This document shows, in pieces, positions 1 to 9,048 of a DNA stretch of 64,000 nucleotides. The first letter of the stretch is position 1, and each line of letters starts with the position of its first letter. The notes beneath the pieces were generated by a model, which saw nothing but the letters and a program-made list of their open reading frames with translations, searched no databases and was not told the origin of the DNA. Source of the DNA: Caulobacter sp048541825 (GTDB lineage Bacteria > Pseudomonadota > Alphaproteobacteria > Caulobacterales > Caulobacteraceae); contig NZ_CP183332.1 in assembly GCF_048541825.1 (NCBI RefSeq), positions 2,232,001 through 2,296,000 on the forward strand, given 5' to 3'. The position numbers were made by a program, and so were the translations under genes.

Positions 1-666
1 TCGGTAGCCATGACCACCAGCCGGGCCGAGGGCGTGATCTTTCTGGGCCAGAGCTCGCTGCATGCGGCCTTCAACCGCCTGGCTGAAACCGAGGGCCGTT
101 TCGTGGTCTGGGGTGCACAGCTGCCCGACCAGAACTATTGCTCGGTCGGCTCCGACAACCCGATGGGCGGCCGCCGGGCGACGCTGCACCTGGCGCGGCT
201 GGGTCGTAAGCGCATCGTCTTCCTGGGCGACACCGAGGCCCCGGAAGCCATGCAGCGCCATCGCGGCTATCTGGACGCGCTGGAGCATCAGAAGCTGAAC
301 ATCGATCCCGACCTGATCGTGCCCGCCCACTTCGAGGTCGAGTCCGCCGAGGCGGCCATCGACTCCCTGATCCATCGCGGCGTGGCGTTCGACGGCGTGG
401 TCGCGGCCTCCGACCTGATCGCCCTGGGCGCCATCCGCGCCCTGAAACATGCCGGCCTGTCGGTGCCCGGCGATGTCTCGGTGGTGGGTTTCGACAACGT
501 GCCCTTCGCCCGCTACAGCAGCCCCGCGCTCAGCACCATCGCCCAGGACACGGCCAAGGCCGGCCGTCTGATGGTCTCCAAGCTGCTGGACGCCAGTGGC
601 GAAAAGGCCAGCCGGTCGGAACGGGTGCCCACGGACCTGATCATCCGGGAAAGCTGCGGGGGGTGA
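1..666 (+). CDS. LacI-family transcriptional regulator, C-terminal part (5' end outside window)
   Basis: The reading frame is open from base 1 to the stop at 664-666, so this is the 3' part of a longer gene; the DNA-binding helix-turn-helix is missing. The 221 visible residues match the periplasmic-binding-protein-like effector domain of LacI regulators. Typical landmarks are the GVIFLGQSS strand near the start and the GFDNVPFARYSSPALSTI segment near the end, where this family has the conserved GFDD/GFDN turn. It faces convergent alpha-glucosidase and alpha-amylase genes and a divergent TonB receptor, so it is probably the maltodextrin-responsive repressor of that locus, as in the Caulobacter crescentus mal region. 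Family is secure; the sugar is inferred from neighbours. Confidence 0.9.
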   Translation, partial: SVAMTTSRAEGVIFLGQSSLHAAFNRLAETEGRFVVWGAQLPDQNYCSVGSDNPMGGRRATLHLARLGRKRIVFLGDTEAPEAMQRHRGYLDALEHQKLNIDPDLIVPAHFEVESAEAAIDSLIHRGVAFDGVVAASDLIALGAIRALKHAGLSVPGDVSVVGFDNVPFARYSSPALSTIAQDTAKAGRLMVSKLLDASGEKASRSERVPTDLIIRESCGG

Positions 667-679
667 CCCCTTAAGCCGC

Positions 680-775
680 GTCATCCCGGGTGAAGCGAAG
701 CCGAAACCCGGGACCACGGTGCGTGCATGCGCCTGGTACGGTCCCGGCTCTTGGCTGCGCTTGGGCCGGGATGAC
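680..775. repeat. REP-like imperfect palindrome between convergent genes
   Basis: The gap between the convergent LacI and alpha-glucosidase genes is bounded by GTCATCCCGG (680-689) and its reverse complement CCGGGATGAC (766-775). Inside are further pairing pieces (CCCGGGACC and GGTCCCGG). This is the usual form of short interspersed palindromic elements in alphaproteobacterial genomes. It could act as a two-way transcription terminator or mRNA stabiliser here. Confidence 0.6.
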
Positions 776-778
776 AAG

Positions 779-2401
779 CTAGACCCGCCGCGCCATCAGT
801 CCGCCGCAAGCCGGCATAACCCCGTCCTGGGTCAGGTTGACGCTCTCGACCACAGCCCAGCCGCCCGGCAGCGACCAGGCGACGGGTTCATGGCCCAGGT
901 TGAACACGCAGAGCAGCGCCTCGCCCCCCTCCCCGCGTTCGAAGATCAGCAGGGGGGTATTGGTCTCGACGAAACTCACCACGCCCGTCCGCAGAGCGCG
1001 ATAGGCGCGACGCAGCGCCATTAGCCGGCGCGTCACATGCAGGGTCGAGGCGGGATCGGCTTCCTGGGCGTCGACGGCCAGCGGCAGATGGACCGGATCG
1101 ACGGGCAGCCATGGCTCGACGGCCGAGAACCCGGCATTGGGCGCGATCGAAACCCACGGCATCGGCGTGCGGGCGCCGTCGCGACCCAGGGTCTGGGGCC
1201 AGTTGGTGATGGCTTCGGGATCCTGCAGACGCTCGAACGGCACGTGGGCCTGGGGCAGGCCCAGTTCCTCGCCCTGATAGACGAAGACATTGCCCCGCAG
1301 CGCCACCAGCAGCAGCAGCGCCATTTCGGCGAAGGCCTTGCGGTCGCGCCCCTCGGCCCAGCGCGACACAGCCCGCGGCGCGTCGTGATTGGAGAAGGTC
1401 CAGGAGGGCCAGCCCTCGCCGTCCCCGCCCATCCACATCGCCGCGCCTTCGCGCACCATCTCGGCGGTCAGGCGGTCGGCATAGAGATACAGGAAGCCAT
1501 AGGCGCTGTTGAGACGATCCTCGCCGGCCGTGAACAGCTTCATCTCGCGATCGGCGTGGTCGCCGCCCACCTCGGCCACCGAGAATCGGCCGCCGTGGGC
1601 GTCGGTCAGGGCCCGCAGACGGCTCAGGAAGGCCGGAATGTCGGCGTGGCTCTGGTTGTGGATCTTGTCCTGGAAGTCGAATGGCCGGGTGCGCTTGCCG
1701 CCGGGCGGCAGGGGCGGATTGTCGGTCAGGGCCGGATCGTGCATCGAGAAGTTGATGGCGTCGAAACGGAAGCCTTCAACGCCACGGTCGATCCAGAACT
1801 TGGCGCTGGCCAGCAGGGCGTCCTGAACGGCCGGCGCATGGACGTTCAGCTGCGGCTGCGAGGCCAGGAAGTTGTGCATGTAGTACTGGCCGCGCCGGGC
1901 GTCCCAGGTCCAGGCCGGGCCGCCGAACACCGACTGCCAGTTGCTGGGCGGCGAGCCGTCGGGCTTGGCGTCGGCCCAGACATACCAGTCAGCATGCGGA
2001 TTGGTGCGATCCTGACGGCTGGCCTCGAACCAGGCGTGCTCATCGGAGGTGTGCGAGAACACCTGGTCGATGATGACCTTCAGGCCCAGGCCATGGGCCT
2101 TTTCGATCAGTCGATCGAAATCGGCCAGGGTTCCGAAGATCGGGTCCACGTCCAGATAGTCCGAAACGTCGTAGCCGAAGTCCTTCATCGGTGACTTGAA
2201 GAACGGCGACAGCCAGATGGCGTCGACGCCCAGCGAGGCGATGTGCTCCAGGCGCGCGGTGATGCCCGGCAGGTCGCCGACGCCATCGCCGTTCGAGTCG
2301 GCGAAACTGCGCGGATAGATCTGATAGATCACCGCGCCGCGCCACCAATCGGCGTCCATGGCGGGCTCCACAGCCGGACGTGAAAGAACCTTGACCGTCA
2401 C
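779..2401 (-). CDS. Alpha-glucosidase / oligo-1,6-glucosidase, GH13
   Basis: Hydrolyses terminal alpha-glucosidic bonds of maltose or malto-oligosaccharides. The GH13 barrel starts with WWRGAVIYQIYPRSF. Conserved catalytic segments are visible: EGFRFDAINF with the nucleophile Asp near residue 214, SVAEVGGDH with the acid/base Glu near 277, and FSNHDAPR with the transition-state Asp near 340. There is no signal peptide, so it should be cytoplasmic. I chose the GTG at 2401: its GTGA overlaps the TGA stop of the upstream alpha-amylase by 4 bp, the usual translational-coupling arrangement. An ATG 21 bp further upstream lies inside the amylase gene. About 540 residues, normal for the family. It is the second gene of a two-gene operon. 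Confidence 0.93.
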   Translation of the reverse strand: MTVKVLSRPAVEPAMDADWWRGAVIYQIYPRSFADSNGDGVGDLPGITARLEHIASLGVDAIWLSPFFKSPMKDFGYDVSDYLDVDPIFGTLADFDRLIEKAHGLGLKVIIDQVFSHTSDEHAWFEASRQDRTNPHADWYVWADAKPDGSPPSNWQSVFGGPAWTWDARRGQYYMHNFLASQPQLNVHAPAVQDALLASAKFWIDRGVEGFRFDAINFSMHDPALTDNPPLPPGGKRTRPFDFQDKIHNQSHADIPAFLSRLRALTDAHGGRFSVAEVGGDHADREMKLFTAGEDRLNSAYGFLYLYADRLTAEMVREGAAMWMGGDGEGWPSWTFSNHDAPRAVSRWAEGRDRKAFAEMALLLLVALRGNVFVYQGEELGLPQAHVPFERLQDPEAITNWPQTLGRDGARTPMPWVSIAPNAGFSAVEPWLPVDPVHLPLAVDAQEADPASTLHVTRRLMALRRAYRALRTGVVSFVETNTPLLIFERGEGGEALLCVFNLGHEPVAWSLPGGWAVVESVNLTQDGVMPACGGLMARRV

Positions 2402-4212
2402 TGTAGCCCCTCGGAAACGCAAATCATGTAGTCCAGCGGGCCGACCTCGACCCGATAGCTGCCGGCAGCGCTGGCGGTCCCGGCGCAGGCGCCCCGCACG
2501 GACCGCCAGGCGCGCGAGGTCGTTTCGACCTCGACCTGGGCGGTGATCGGCGTGGAGCCTGTATTGTAGACGACAAGGTATTCGCCCTGCTCGCCAAGCC
2601 GCGAGAAGGCCAGGATACCGGGTTTGTCGCTCTGGGCCCGCAACACCTGACGACCCGAGCGCAGGACGGCATGACCGCTGCGAATCTTGGCCATGTCGGC
2701 GATGCGGCGATAGAGCGGCCCGTCGGTGCGGTAACTGTCTGCCGCCGCCTTGGCCGTGTTCCCGACCAGCCGGTTGTCGTTGTAGCTGGCTACCTGGCTG
2801 GCGAACATGTCCTCGCGACTGTCGGCATAGCCCCCGTCGCCGGTAAAGCCCTGCTCGTCGCCGTAGTAGATGGTGGGCACACCGCGCGAGAACATCATCA
2901 GGGCGTGGCCCAGGGTCACGCGGTCCAGGAGTTCGGCGTCGGAAATTCCCGGATTGGCCTGCAGCACGAAGTGGCCAAAGCGGCCCATGTCGTGATTGCC
3001 CAGGAAGGTGGGCAGTTGCAGCGCAGTCGCCTCGCCACCCTCATAGACCGCGTCGCTGGCGAACACTCGGGCCAGCCGATCCGTGCCGGCCTTGCGCGCC
3101 ACGATCTCGGTGACCGTGGACTGGAAGGCAAAATCCAGAACCGCCGGGAAGCCGTCGACCCGGGTGTGACGGGCCAGGGTGGCGACATCGCTGTCAAACA
3201 CCTCTCCGAAGATATGAAAGTTCTCGATGCCCCTGGCCTTGGCCCGCGCCCGCATGGCCGGGATGAAGGCCCGCCAGAACGCGGGAGCCACATGGCGCGC
3301 GGTGTCGACCCGGTAGCCGTCGATGCCGAAGTCGTCGATCCACTGGCCATAGATGTCGATGAAACCCTGCACAACGCGCGGGTTCTCGGTGAACAGGTCA
3401 TCCAGCCCGGCGAAGTCGCCGTCCAGCGAGCTCTCGCCGGCAAAGGTGCTGTCGCCGCGATTGTGATAGTAGGCCAGGTCGTTCAGCCAGGCGGGCGTCT
3501 TGCCGGTCGCCTCGTCGGCCGGAACATAGGGGCTGTAGGCGTAGTCGGGCCGGGTCAGCCTGGTAAAATCGCGACCGTCGAAGCCCTCATTGATCGCTGC
3601 GCCCGTCACCCCGCCGCGCCGGGCGTAGGGATAGTCGGCCTTGCCGCGATAGCCGCAGTCATTGGCCGAACACTCGCGGTACTGGATCACATCGGCGGTG
3701 TGGTTGGCGATGATGTCCATATAGACCTTCATCCCGCGCGCATGGGCGGCGTCGACAAAGGCCTTGAACTGCGCCCGCGTGCCAAAATGCGGGTCCACGT
3801 CGGTGAAGTCGGTAATCCAGTAACCGTGGTGAGCCGCCGATTCACGGCCTGGCGATCCCTGCACCGGCTTGTTGCGGAAGATCGGCGCCAGCCACACGGC
3901 CGTCGCGCCCAGGCCCTGGATGTAGTCGAGGCGCTGGGTCAGGCCCTGCAGGTCGCCGCCATGATAGAAGTCCGCCCGCGTCGGATCAAAGCCGGTAGCC
4001 AGCGGACCGCCGGTCAGATCGCCGCGATCATTGACCGCATCGCCATTGGCGAACCGGTCCGGCAGAACAAAATAGATCACCTCATCGGAAGCCTTGCGCT
4101 GCAGATAGACGGCAGACTCAGGCGCGGCACCAGCCACGCCGGCGCCCCCTGTCATAGCCATGCCGGCCGCCATGGCCACCAGCCGTTGTCGCCAGGAGCC
4201 CCAGGCCGACAT
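2398..4212 (-). CDS. Secreted/periplasmic alpha-amylase, GH13
   Basis: A 604-residue GH13 enzyme that should cut alpha-1,4-glucans or maltodextrins after entry into the periplasm. The N-terminus (basic WRQR, then a hydrophobic stretch ending near AGA at 27-29) is a Sec signal peptide. Catalytic motifs are GIDGYRVDTARH (Asp303), FHIFGEVFD (Glu337) and FLGNHDMGRF (Asp408). The segment GGDLQGLTQRLDYIQGLGATAVWLAP is typical of the barrel. It is first in the operon with the alpha-glucosidase (4-bp overlap) and divergent from the TonB receptor. The shared intergenic region holds repeated AATTTGCA sites. In order, the locus gives outer-membrane uptake, periplasmic depolymerisation, then cytoplasmic hydrolysis. 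Confidence 0.92.
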   Translation of the reverse strand: MSAWGSWRQRLVAMAAGMAMTGGAGVAGAAPESAVYLQRKASDEVIYFVLPDRFANGDAVNDRGDLTGGPLATGFDPTRADFYHGGDLQGLTQRLDYIQGLGATAVWLAPIFRNKPVQGSPGRESAAHHGYWITDFTDVDPHFGTRAQFKAFVDAAHARGMKVYMDIIANHTADVIQYRECSANDCGYRGKADYPYARRGGVTGAAINEGFDGRDFTRLTRPDYAYSPYVPADEATGKTPAWLNDLAYYHNRGDSTFAGESSLDGDFAGLDDLFTENPRVVQGFIDIYGQWIDDFGIDGYRVDTARHVAPAFWRAFIPAMRARAKARGIENFHIFGEVFDSDVATLARHTRVDGFPAVLDFAFQSTVTEIVARKAGTDRLARVFASDAVYEGGEATALQLPTFLGNHDMGRFGHFVLQANPGISDAELLDRVTLGHALMMFSRGVPTIYYGDEQGFTGDGGYADSREDMFASQVASYNDNRLVGNTAKAAADSYRTDGPLYRRIADMAKIRSGHAVLRSGRQVLRAQSDKPGILAFSRLGEQGEYLVVYNTGSTPITAQVEVETTSRAWRSVRGACAGTASAAGSYRVEVGPLDYMICVSEGLQ

Positions 4213-4259
4213 CGTTTCCCCCTAAACCGCGCAACCGAGCCGTTATCGGCCCTGGCCAC

Positions 4260-4283
4260 TGCAATAATTTGCATAAATTTGCA
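4260..4283. promoter_or_regulatory. Tandem AATTTGCA operator, copy 1 (amylase-proximal)
   Basis: AATTTGCA occurs at 4266-4273 and again at 4276-4283, exactly one helical turn apart. The first copy is also half of the dyad TGCAATAATTTGCA (4260-4273). It lies 48 bp upstream of the amylase start. The same arrangement recurs at 4449-4466, so this is probably an operator, most simply for the LacI-type regulator at the window start. Confidence 0.6.
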
Positions 4284-4448
4284 GCCGCCTTGCCTAGCTG
4301 TCAATCGCAACAACGTCATTCCTTAGCGGATAATGGGCGCATCCCCATTGAATAAGAGGCAATTTTACATCACCCACGGCCAGAAACAGGCTCCCAAGGC
4401 TTGCGCTCTGACAGGGTTTGCGTTTTTTTGGGTTGATTACACCGCGTT

Positions 4449-4466
4449 AATTTGCAGTAATTTGCA
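4449..4466. promoter_or_regulatory. Tandem AATTTGCA operator, copy 2 (receptor-proximal)
   Basis: AATTTGCA at 4449-4456 and at 4459-4466 repeats the 10-bp phasing of copy 1, 183 bp away. It lies about 60 bp upstream of the receptor start, where an operator over or just downstream of the promoter would sit. With copy 1 it could support repression through looping. Nothing else was seen in the 312-bp intergenic region 4213-4524. Confidence 0.6.
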
Positions 4467-4524
4467 CAACGGCTCCGACCGCAGCGTCAGAAACGCGCAG
4501 AGCCGATACAGGGAGGGTGAGACT

Positions 4525-7293
4525 ATGAACTCAAGAACTCAGCACAACCGCGTGCGTCTGATGGGCGGCGCAGCGACCAGCTTGGCGCTCTTGTTCGCCT
4601 CGGCCGGTATGGCTCAGGCCCAGGAAACCACCACCAAGACCGCCGAGGATACGGCCGTCGAGGAGATCGTGGTCACCGGCATTCGCGCCAGTATCGAAAA
4701 CGCCATCGCGCTCAAGAAGACCTCGACCTCGATCGTCGAAGCCATCTCGGCCGAAGACATCGGCAAGCTGCCGGACAACTCCATTGCCGAATCCCTGGCC
4801 CGCCTGCCCGGCCTGACCGCGCAGCGCCTCGACGGCCGCGCCCAAGTCATCTCGATCCGCGGCCTTGGCCCCGACTTCACGTCCACGCTGCTGAACGGCC
4901 GCGAGCAGGTCTCGACCGGCGACAACCGCGGCGTCGAGTTCGACCAGTATCCGTCGGAAATCCTCTCGGGCGTTCTGGTCTACAAGACCCCGGACGCGTC
5001 GCTGATCGGTCAGGGCCTGTCGGGCACCGCCGACCTGCAGACCATCCGCCCCCTGAAGTACGGCAAGCGCATTCTCTCGGCGAACGCACGCTACGAGATG
5101 AACAGCGAAGACAAGCTGAACCCGGACGCCAAGGACACCGGCCACCGTTTCAGCGCCACCTATGTCAACCAGTTCGCCAATGACACCGTCGGCGTCGCCC
5201 TGGCTGTTTCTGACATCTCGACCCCGACCCAGAGCCGTCGCTTCAACGCGTGGGGCTATCCGACCATCAACGCGGCCAATGACCGCGTGATCGGCGGGGC
5301 CAAGCCGTACAACCAGTCCAACAACCTCAAGCGTACCGGCGTCATCGGCGTTCTGGAATACAAGCCCAACGACAAGCTGAGCACGTCGCTGGACCTGTAC
5401 TATTCGGAATTCGCGGAAAAGCAGATCCTGCGCGGCATCGAACTGCCCCTGCAATGGTCGTCTGCTTCGCTGCAGCCCACCCGCACCACCGAAGCCGGCC
5501 TGATCACCCAGGGCACCTTCGCGGGCGTCAAGGGCGTGATGCGTAACGACCTCAACACCCGGGACACGACCCTCAAGTCAGCCGGCTGGAACGTCAACTA
5601 CCAGACCGACAACGGCTGGGGTCTGGTCGCCGACCTGAGCTACTCCTCGGCCGACCGCACCGACGTGATCTTCGAATCCTATTCGGGCACGGGTCCCAAC
5701 GGCGTCGGCGCGACCGACACCCTGGGCTTCACGACCACCCCGGGCGGCGGCACGGTGTTCCGTTCCACGCTGGACTACACCAACGCCAACCTGTTCGTGC
5801 TGACCGACCCGCAAGGTTGGGGCGGCGGCGCCGCCGGCGGCGCGCTGACCCAGGCGGGCTTCTACAACACCCCGTCCATCACCGACGAACTGTCGGCTGC
5901 GCGCTTCACGGCCAAGCACGACCTGGCCTGGGGCCCGATCACCAATGTCGAGGTCGGCTTCAACGCCAGCCGTCGCGAAAAGGAAAAGGAAGTCCACGAA
6001 AGCTTCCTGACCTTCGGCGGCCGCATCGCCCAGGGCGCTCCGCTCAGCCGCGCCATTCCGACCGCCGCGATCGTCGGCGTCGCCAAGCTGGACATGATCG
6101 GCATCTCGGGCATGCTCGCCTATGATCCGACCTACCTGCTGAAGAACGGCGTTTACACCCTGATCGCCGACCAGAACCCGGCCGTGCAGACCCGCAACTG
6201 GTCGGTTCGCGAAGACGTCCAGGTGGCCTACGCCAAGTTCGGCATCGACACCCAGGCCGGCGAGATCCCGGTTCGCGGTAATGTCGGCCTGCAGGTGGTT
6301 CGCACCGATCAGTTCTCGAAGGGCGTGGCCGTCAATCCGAACGATACGGCCAATCCGACCGTGACCGACGACGGCGACACCTACACCTACGCCCTGCCCA
6401 GCCTGAACCTGACCTTCGACATGGGCAACGAGCTCTATGTCCGCGTCGGCGCGGCCCGCACCCTGGCCCGCGCCCGGATGGACGAACTGCGCGCCAGCCA
6501 GTCGTTCAACCAGAACATCGTGCGCCTGACCTCGACCGATCCGAACACCTCGTACTTCAGCGCCAACGGCGGCAATCCGAAGCTGCGGCCCTATATCGCC
6601 GACGGCGTCGATGTGTCGGTCGAAAAGTACTTCGGTCGCTCGGGTTACATCTCGGCGGCGGTCTACCACAAGGAGCTGTCGAACTTCGTCAACTCCAGCT
6701 CGTCGAGCCTGAAGGACTTCTCCGACTACCTGTTCCTGCTGAGCCCGGCTCAGAAGGCTGCGCTGGGCACGACCCAGGGCCTGGTTTCCGGTCCGGACAA
6801 CGGCGAGGGTGGCTTTATCCGCGGCATCGAACTGTCGGCCTCGGTCCAGGGCGACATGCTGTGGCAGCCGCTGAAGAACTTCGGTCTGATCGTCAGCGGC
6901 TCGTTCACCGACAGCGAAGTCTCGCTTGAGAAGAACCAAGATCCGATCACCATCCCGGGTCTGTCCAAGAAGGTCGTCAACACGACGTTCTACTATGAAA
7001 ACAACGGCTTCAACGCCCGGGTCAGCAACCGCTATCGCGGCAAGTTCCTGGGTGAAGTCGCCGGCCTGAGCGCCGCGCGGATCTTCCGCACGGTGGAAGC
7101 GGAATCGGTGCTCGACGCCCAGATTGGCTACGAGTTCCGCGACGGCCCGTTGACCGGCATGGCCCTGCTGCTGCAGGCCAACAACATCACCAACGAGCCC
7201 TTCAAGACCTACGACAACAACGATCCGCGCCAGACCATCGACTATCAAGAGTATGGCTCGACCTACATGATCGGCGTTTCCTACCGCTACTAG
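4525..7293 (+). CDS. TonB-dependent outer-membrane receptor, MalA-like (maltodextrin uptake)
   Basis: A 922-residue outer-membrane transporter. The start at 4525 follows GGGAGGG and yields a clean signal peptide (MNSRTQHNRVRLMGG, hydrophobic core, AQA cut near residue 31); the frame is open further upstream but has no ribosome site. EEIVVTGIRAS is the TonB-box/plug entry typical of the alphaproteobacterial sugar-receptor class. The plug contains DNSIAESLARLPGL, and the protein ends in an aromatic residue (SYRY), as outer-membrane barrels do. Divergence from amylase and alpha-glucosidase, with a LacI regulator nearby, points to maltodextrin import energised by TonB. A strong terminator follows. 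Substrate is inferred from context. Confidence 0.9.
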   Translation: MNSRTQHNRVRLMGGAATSLALLFASAGMAQAQETTTKTAEDTAVEEIVVTGIRASIENAIALKKTSTSIVEAISAEDIGKLPDNSIAESLARLPGLTAQRLDGRAQVISIRGLGPDFTSTLLNGREQVSTGDNRGVEFDQYPSEILSGVLVYKTPDASLIGQGLSGTADLQTIRPLKYGKRILSANARYEMNSEDKLNPDAKDTGHRFSATYVNQFANDTVGVALAVSDISTPTQSRRFNAWGYPTINAANDRVIGGAKPYNQSNNLKRTGVIGVLEYKPNDKLSTSLDLYYSEFAEKQILRGIELPLQWSSASLQPTRTTEAGLITQGTFAGVKGVMRNDLNTRDTTLKSAGWNVNYQTDNGWGLVADLSYSSADRTDVIFESYSGTGPNGVGATDTLGFTTTPGGGTVFRSTLDYTNANLFVLTDPQGWGGGAAGGALTQAGFYNTPSITDELSAARFTAKHDLAWGPITNVEVGFNASRREKEKEVHESFLTFGGRIAQGAPLSRAIPTAAIVGVAKLDMIGISGMLAYDPTYLLKNGVYTLIADQNPAVQTRNWSVREDVQVAYAKFGIDTQAGEIPVRGNVGLQVVRTDQFSKGVAVNPNDTANPTVTDDGDTYTYALPSLNLTFDMGNELYVRVGAARTLARARMDELRASQSFNQNIVRLTSTDPNTSYFSANGGNPKLRPYIADGVDVSVEKYFGRSGYISAAVYHKELSNFVNSSSSSLKDFSDYLFLLSPAQKAALGTTQGLVSGPDNGEGGFIRGIELSASVQGDMLWQPLKNFGLIVSGSFTDSEVSLEKNQDPITIPGLSKKVVNTTFYYENNGFNARVSNRYRGKFLGEVAGLSAARIFRTVEAESVLDAQIGYEFRDGPLTGMALLLQANNITNEPFKTYDNNDPRQTIDYQEYGSTYMIGVSYRY

Positions 7294-7316
7294 ACGGTCC
7301 ACTATCCCCAACTACA

Positions 7317-7350
7317 GCCCCCGCCAGAGCGATCTGGCGGGGGCTTTTTT
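7317..7350 (+). terminator. Intrinsic terminator after the TonB receptor
   Basis: A 12-bp GC-rich stem, GCCCCCGCCAGA (7317-7328) with TCTGGCGGGGGC (7333-7344), encloses a GCGA tetraloop and is followed by six Ts. This is a textbook rho-independent terminator. It separates the receptor from the halogenase, although read-through is possible. Confidence 0.93.
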
Positions 7351-7389
7351 ATGAGAGACCCCTTCAGGGGCAAACCGGGCGGAACAGTG

Positions 7390-8907
7390 ATGGCGGACGG
7401 CGGGCTGAAGTCCCTGACCATTGTCGGCGGCGGAACCGCAGGCTGGATGAGCGCCGCCATGCTTTCGCGCGCCCTGGGACCGACGGTGGCGATCACCGTG
7501 GTCGAGTCCGACGAGATCGGCACGGTCGGGGTCGGCGAAGCCACCATCCCGGCGATCAAGCTGCTGAACAGCTTTCTGGGCCTGGACGAGAACGACTTCC
7601 TCGCGGCCACCAACGGCACGATCAAGCTGGGTATCGAGTTCGTCGACTGGCACACGGTCGGCCAATCCTATCTGCACGCCTTCGGACCGGTCGGTCGGCC
7701 GCTGGGCATGGCGCCCTTCCATCACTACTGGATGCGCCGTCGCCTGGCGGGCCGCGACGAGAGTCTCTGGGACTATTCGCTGAACGCCCTGGCCGCACGC
7801 GCCGGCAAGTTCGATCGGCTGCAGACGGCGGGCGGGGGCTATCTGGAGGGCTTGGTCCACGCCTATCACTTCGACGCGGCGCTCTACGCCCAGTACCTGC
7901 GCCGCTATAGCGAAGCGCAAGGCGTGCGCCGCGTCGAGGGCCGCATCGTCGGCGTCGACCAACACCCAGAGACGGGCTTCGTCACCAACCTGACCCTGCA
8001 GGACGGCCGCACGGTCGGCGGCGAGTTCTTCATCGACTGCTCGGGCTTTCGCGGTCTGCTGATCGAGGAGACGCTGCACACCGGCTATGACGACTGGCGC
8101 AGTTGGCTGCCGATGGACAGCGCCATCGCCGTGCCCTGCGCATCGGTAACGCCACTGACGCCCTTCACCCGGTCCACCGCGCGCGACGCCGGCTGGCAGT
8201 GGCGCATCCCGCTGCAGCACCGCACCGGCAATGGCCACGTATTTTGCAGCGAGCACATCAGCGCCGCCGAAGCGACCGAGGTGCTGATGCGCAACCTCGA
8301 CGGCGCGCCCCTGGCCGAGCCGCGCCAGCTGAAATTCACGACCGGCAAGCGCAAGCGGTTCTGGAACAAGAACGTCGTGGCCATGGGCCTGGCCAGCGGC
8401 TTCATGGAGCCGCTGGAATCGACCAGCATCCATCTGGTGCAGTCGGCTCTGGGCCGCCTGATCGCCCTGTTTCCAAACGGTGACTTCAACGCCGTCGAGA
8501 TCGACGAATACAACCGGCAGACCGCGCTGGAATACGAGTACATCCGCGACTTCCTGATCCTGCACTACAAGGCCACCACCCGCGAAGACACGCCGTTCTG
8601 GCGGGCCTGCAAGGCCATGGACATCCCTGACACCCTGAAGGCCCGTATTGACCTATTCGCCCAGTCAGGACGGCTGTTCAGCCAGGAAGACGACCTCTTC
8701 AAGGAGGCCAGCTGGATCCAGGTGCTGATCGGCCAGGGCGTGGTCCCTGCCGCGACCCATCCGCTGACCCGGGTCGTCACCGATGCGCAGTTGGACGAGT
8801 ACCTGGCCAATATCCGCCAGATCATGAGCCGCGCGATCGAGGGGCTGCCCAGCCATGCCGACTTCATCGCGCGCCATTGCGCGACAGGCTCCCGCCCCGC
8901 CGCCTGA
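7390..8907 (+). CDS. Flavin-dependent tryptophan-halogenase-family enzyme
   Basis: A 505-residue protein of the flavin-dependent halogenase family. Seen in it: the FAD-binding GGGTAGW at 13-19; WQWRIP at 269-274, matching the family signature WxWxIP; GTIKLGIEF with a lysine at 79, in the position of the catalytic Lys79 of PrnA; and SGFMEPLEST around 336-345, which carries the conserved Glu. These features support real halogenation rather than mono-oxygenation. The start at 7390 follows GGGCGGAA; an ATG at 7351 sits in the terminator's T run and is unlikely. Halogenases beside TonB receptors are common in Caulobacter and Xanthomonas; some of them act on indoles. Substrate here is unknown. It needs a flavin reductase, not seen nearby. 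Confidence 0.9.
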   Translation: MADGGLKSLTIVGGGTAGWMSAAMLSRALGPTVAITVVESDEIGTVGVGEATIPAIKLLNSFLGLDENDFLAATNGTIKLGIEFVDWHTVGQSYLHAFGPVGRPLGMAPFHHYWMRRRLAGRDESLWDYSLNALAARAGKFDRLQTAGGGYLEGLVHAYHFDAALYAQYLRRYSEAQGVRRVEGRIVGVDQHPETGFVTNLTLQDGRTVGGEFFIDCSGFRGLLIEETLHTGYDDWRSWLPMDSAIAVPCASVTPLTPFTRSTARDAGWQWRIPLQHRTGNGHVFCSEHISAAEATEVLMRNLDGAPLAEPRQLKFTTGKRKRFWNKNVVAMGLASGFMEPLESTSIHLVQSALGRLIALFPNGDFNAVEIDEYNRQTALEYEYIRDFLILHYKATTREDTPFWRACKAMDIPDTLKARIDLFAQSGRLFSQEDDLFKEASWIQVLIGQGVVPAATHPLTRVVTDAQLDEYLANIRQIMSRAIEGLPSHADFIARHCATGSRPAA

Positions 8908-8932
8908 CCTTTGCCTTCCTCAGCTCCCCTGA

Positions 8933-8969
8933 AGCCCCCGCCGGACCTGCCCGGTGGGGGCTCTTTTTT
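8933..8969 (+). terminator. Intrinsic terminator after the halogenase
   Basis: AGCCCCCGCCGG (8933-8944) pairs with CCGGTGGGGGCT (8951-8962), with one G-T pair, and is followed by CTTTTTT. It closes the halogenase transcript. Confidence 0.9.
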
Positions 8970-9048
8970 GACCCTAGCCTGACGCGCGCGGCGAAATGGC
9001 CCATTAAGGTTGTCAGGGCATGCTCCAGCGCGATTTTGGAGAGCTCCG

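Noticed and set aside
2671..4326. Long open frame (551 codons) on the plus strand opposite the alpha-amylase
   Set aside because: Complete antisense overlap with a gene having all GH13 motifs; low-complexity Gly/Val/Ala/Arg product; long shadow frames are expected at this GC content.
4333..4524. N-terminal extension of the TonB receptor from ATG 4333
   Set aside because: Would put 64 residues before a normal signal peptide and translate through the operator at 4449-4466.
5578..7311. Open frame of 577 codons antisense to the TonB receptor
   Set aside because: Same reason; product has no recognisable domain and overlaps the receptor's terminator region.
7312..8565. 417-codon frame antisense to the halogenase
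   Set aside because: Shadow of the halogenase reading frame; no motif and no ribosome site.
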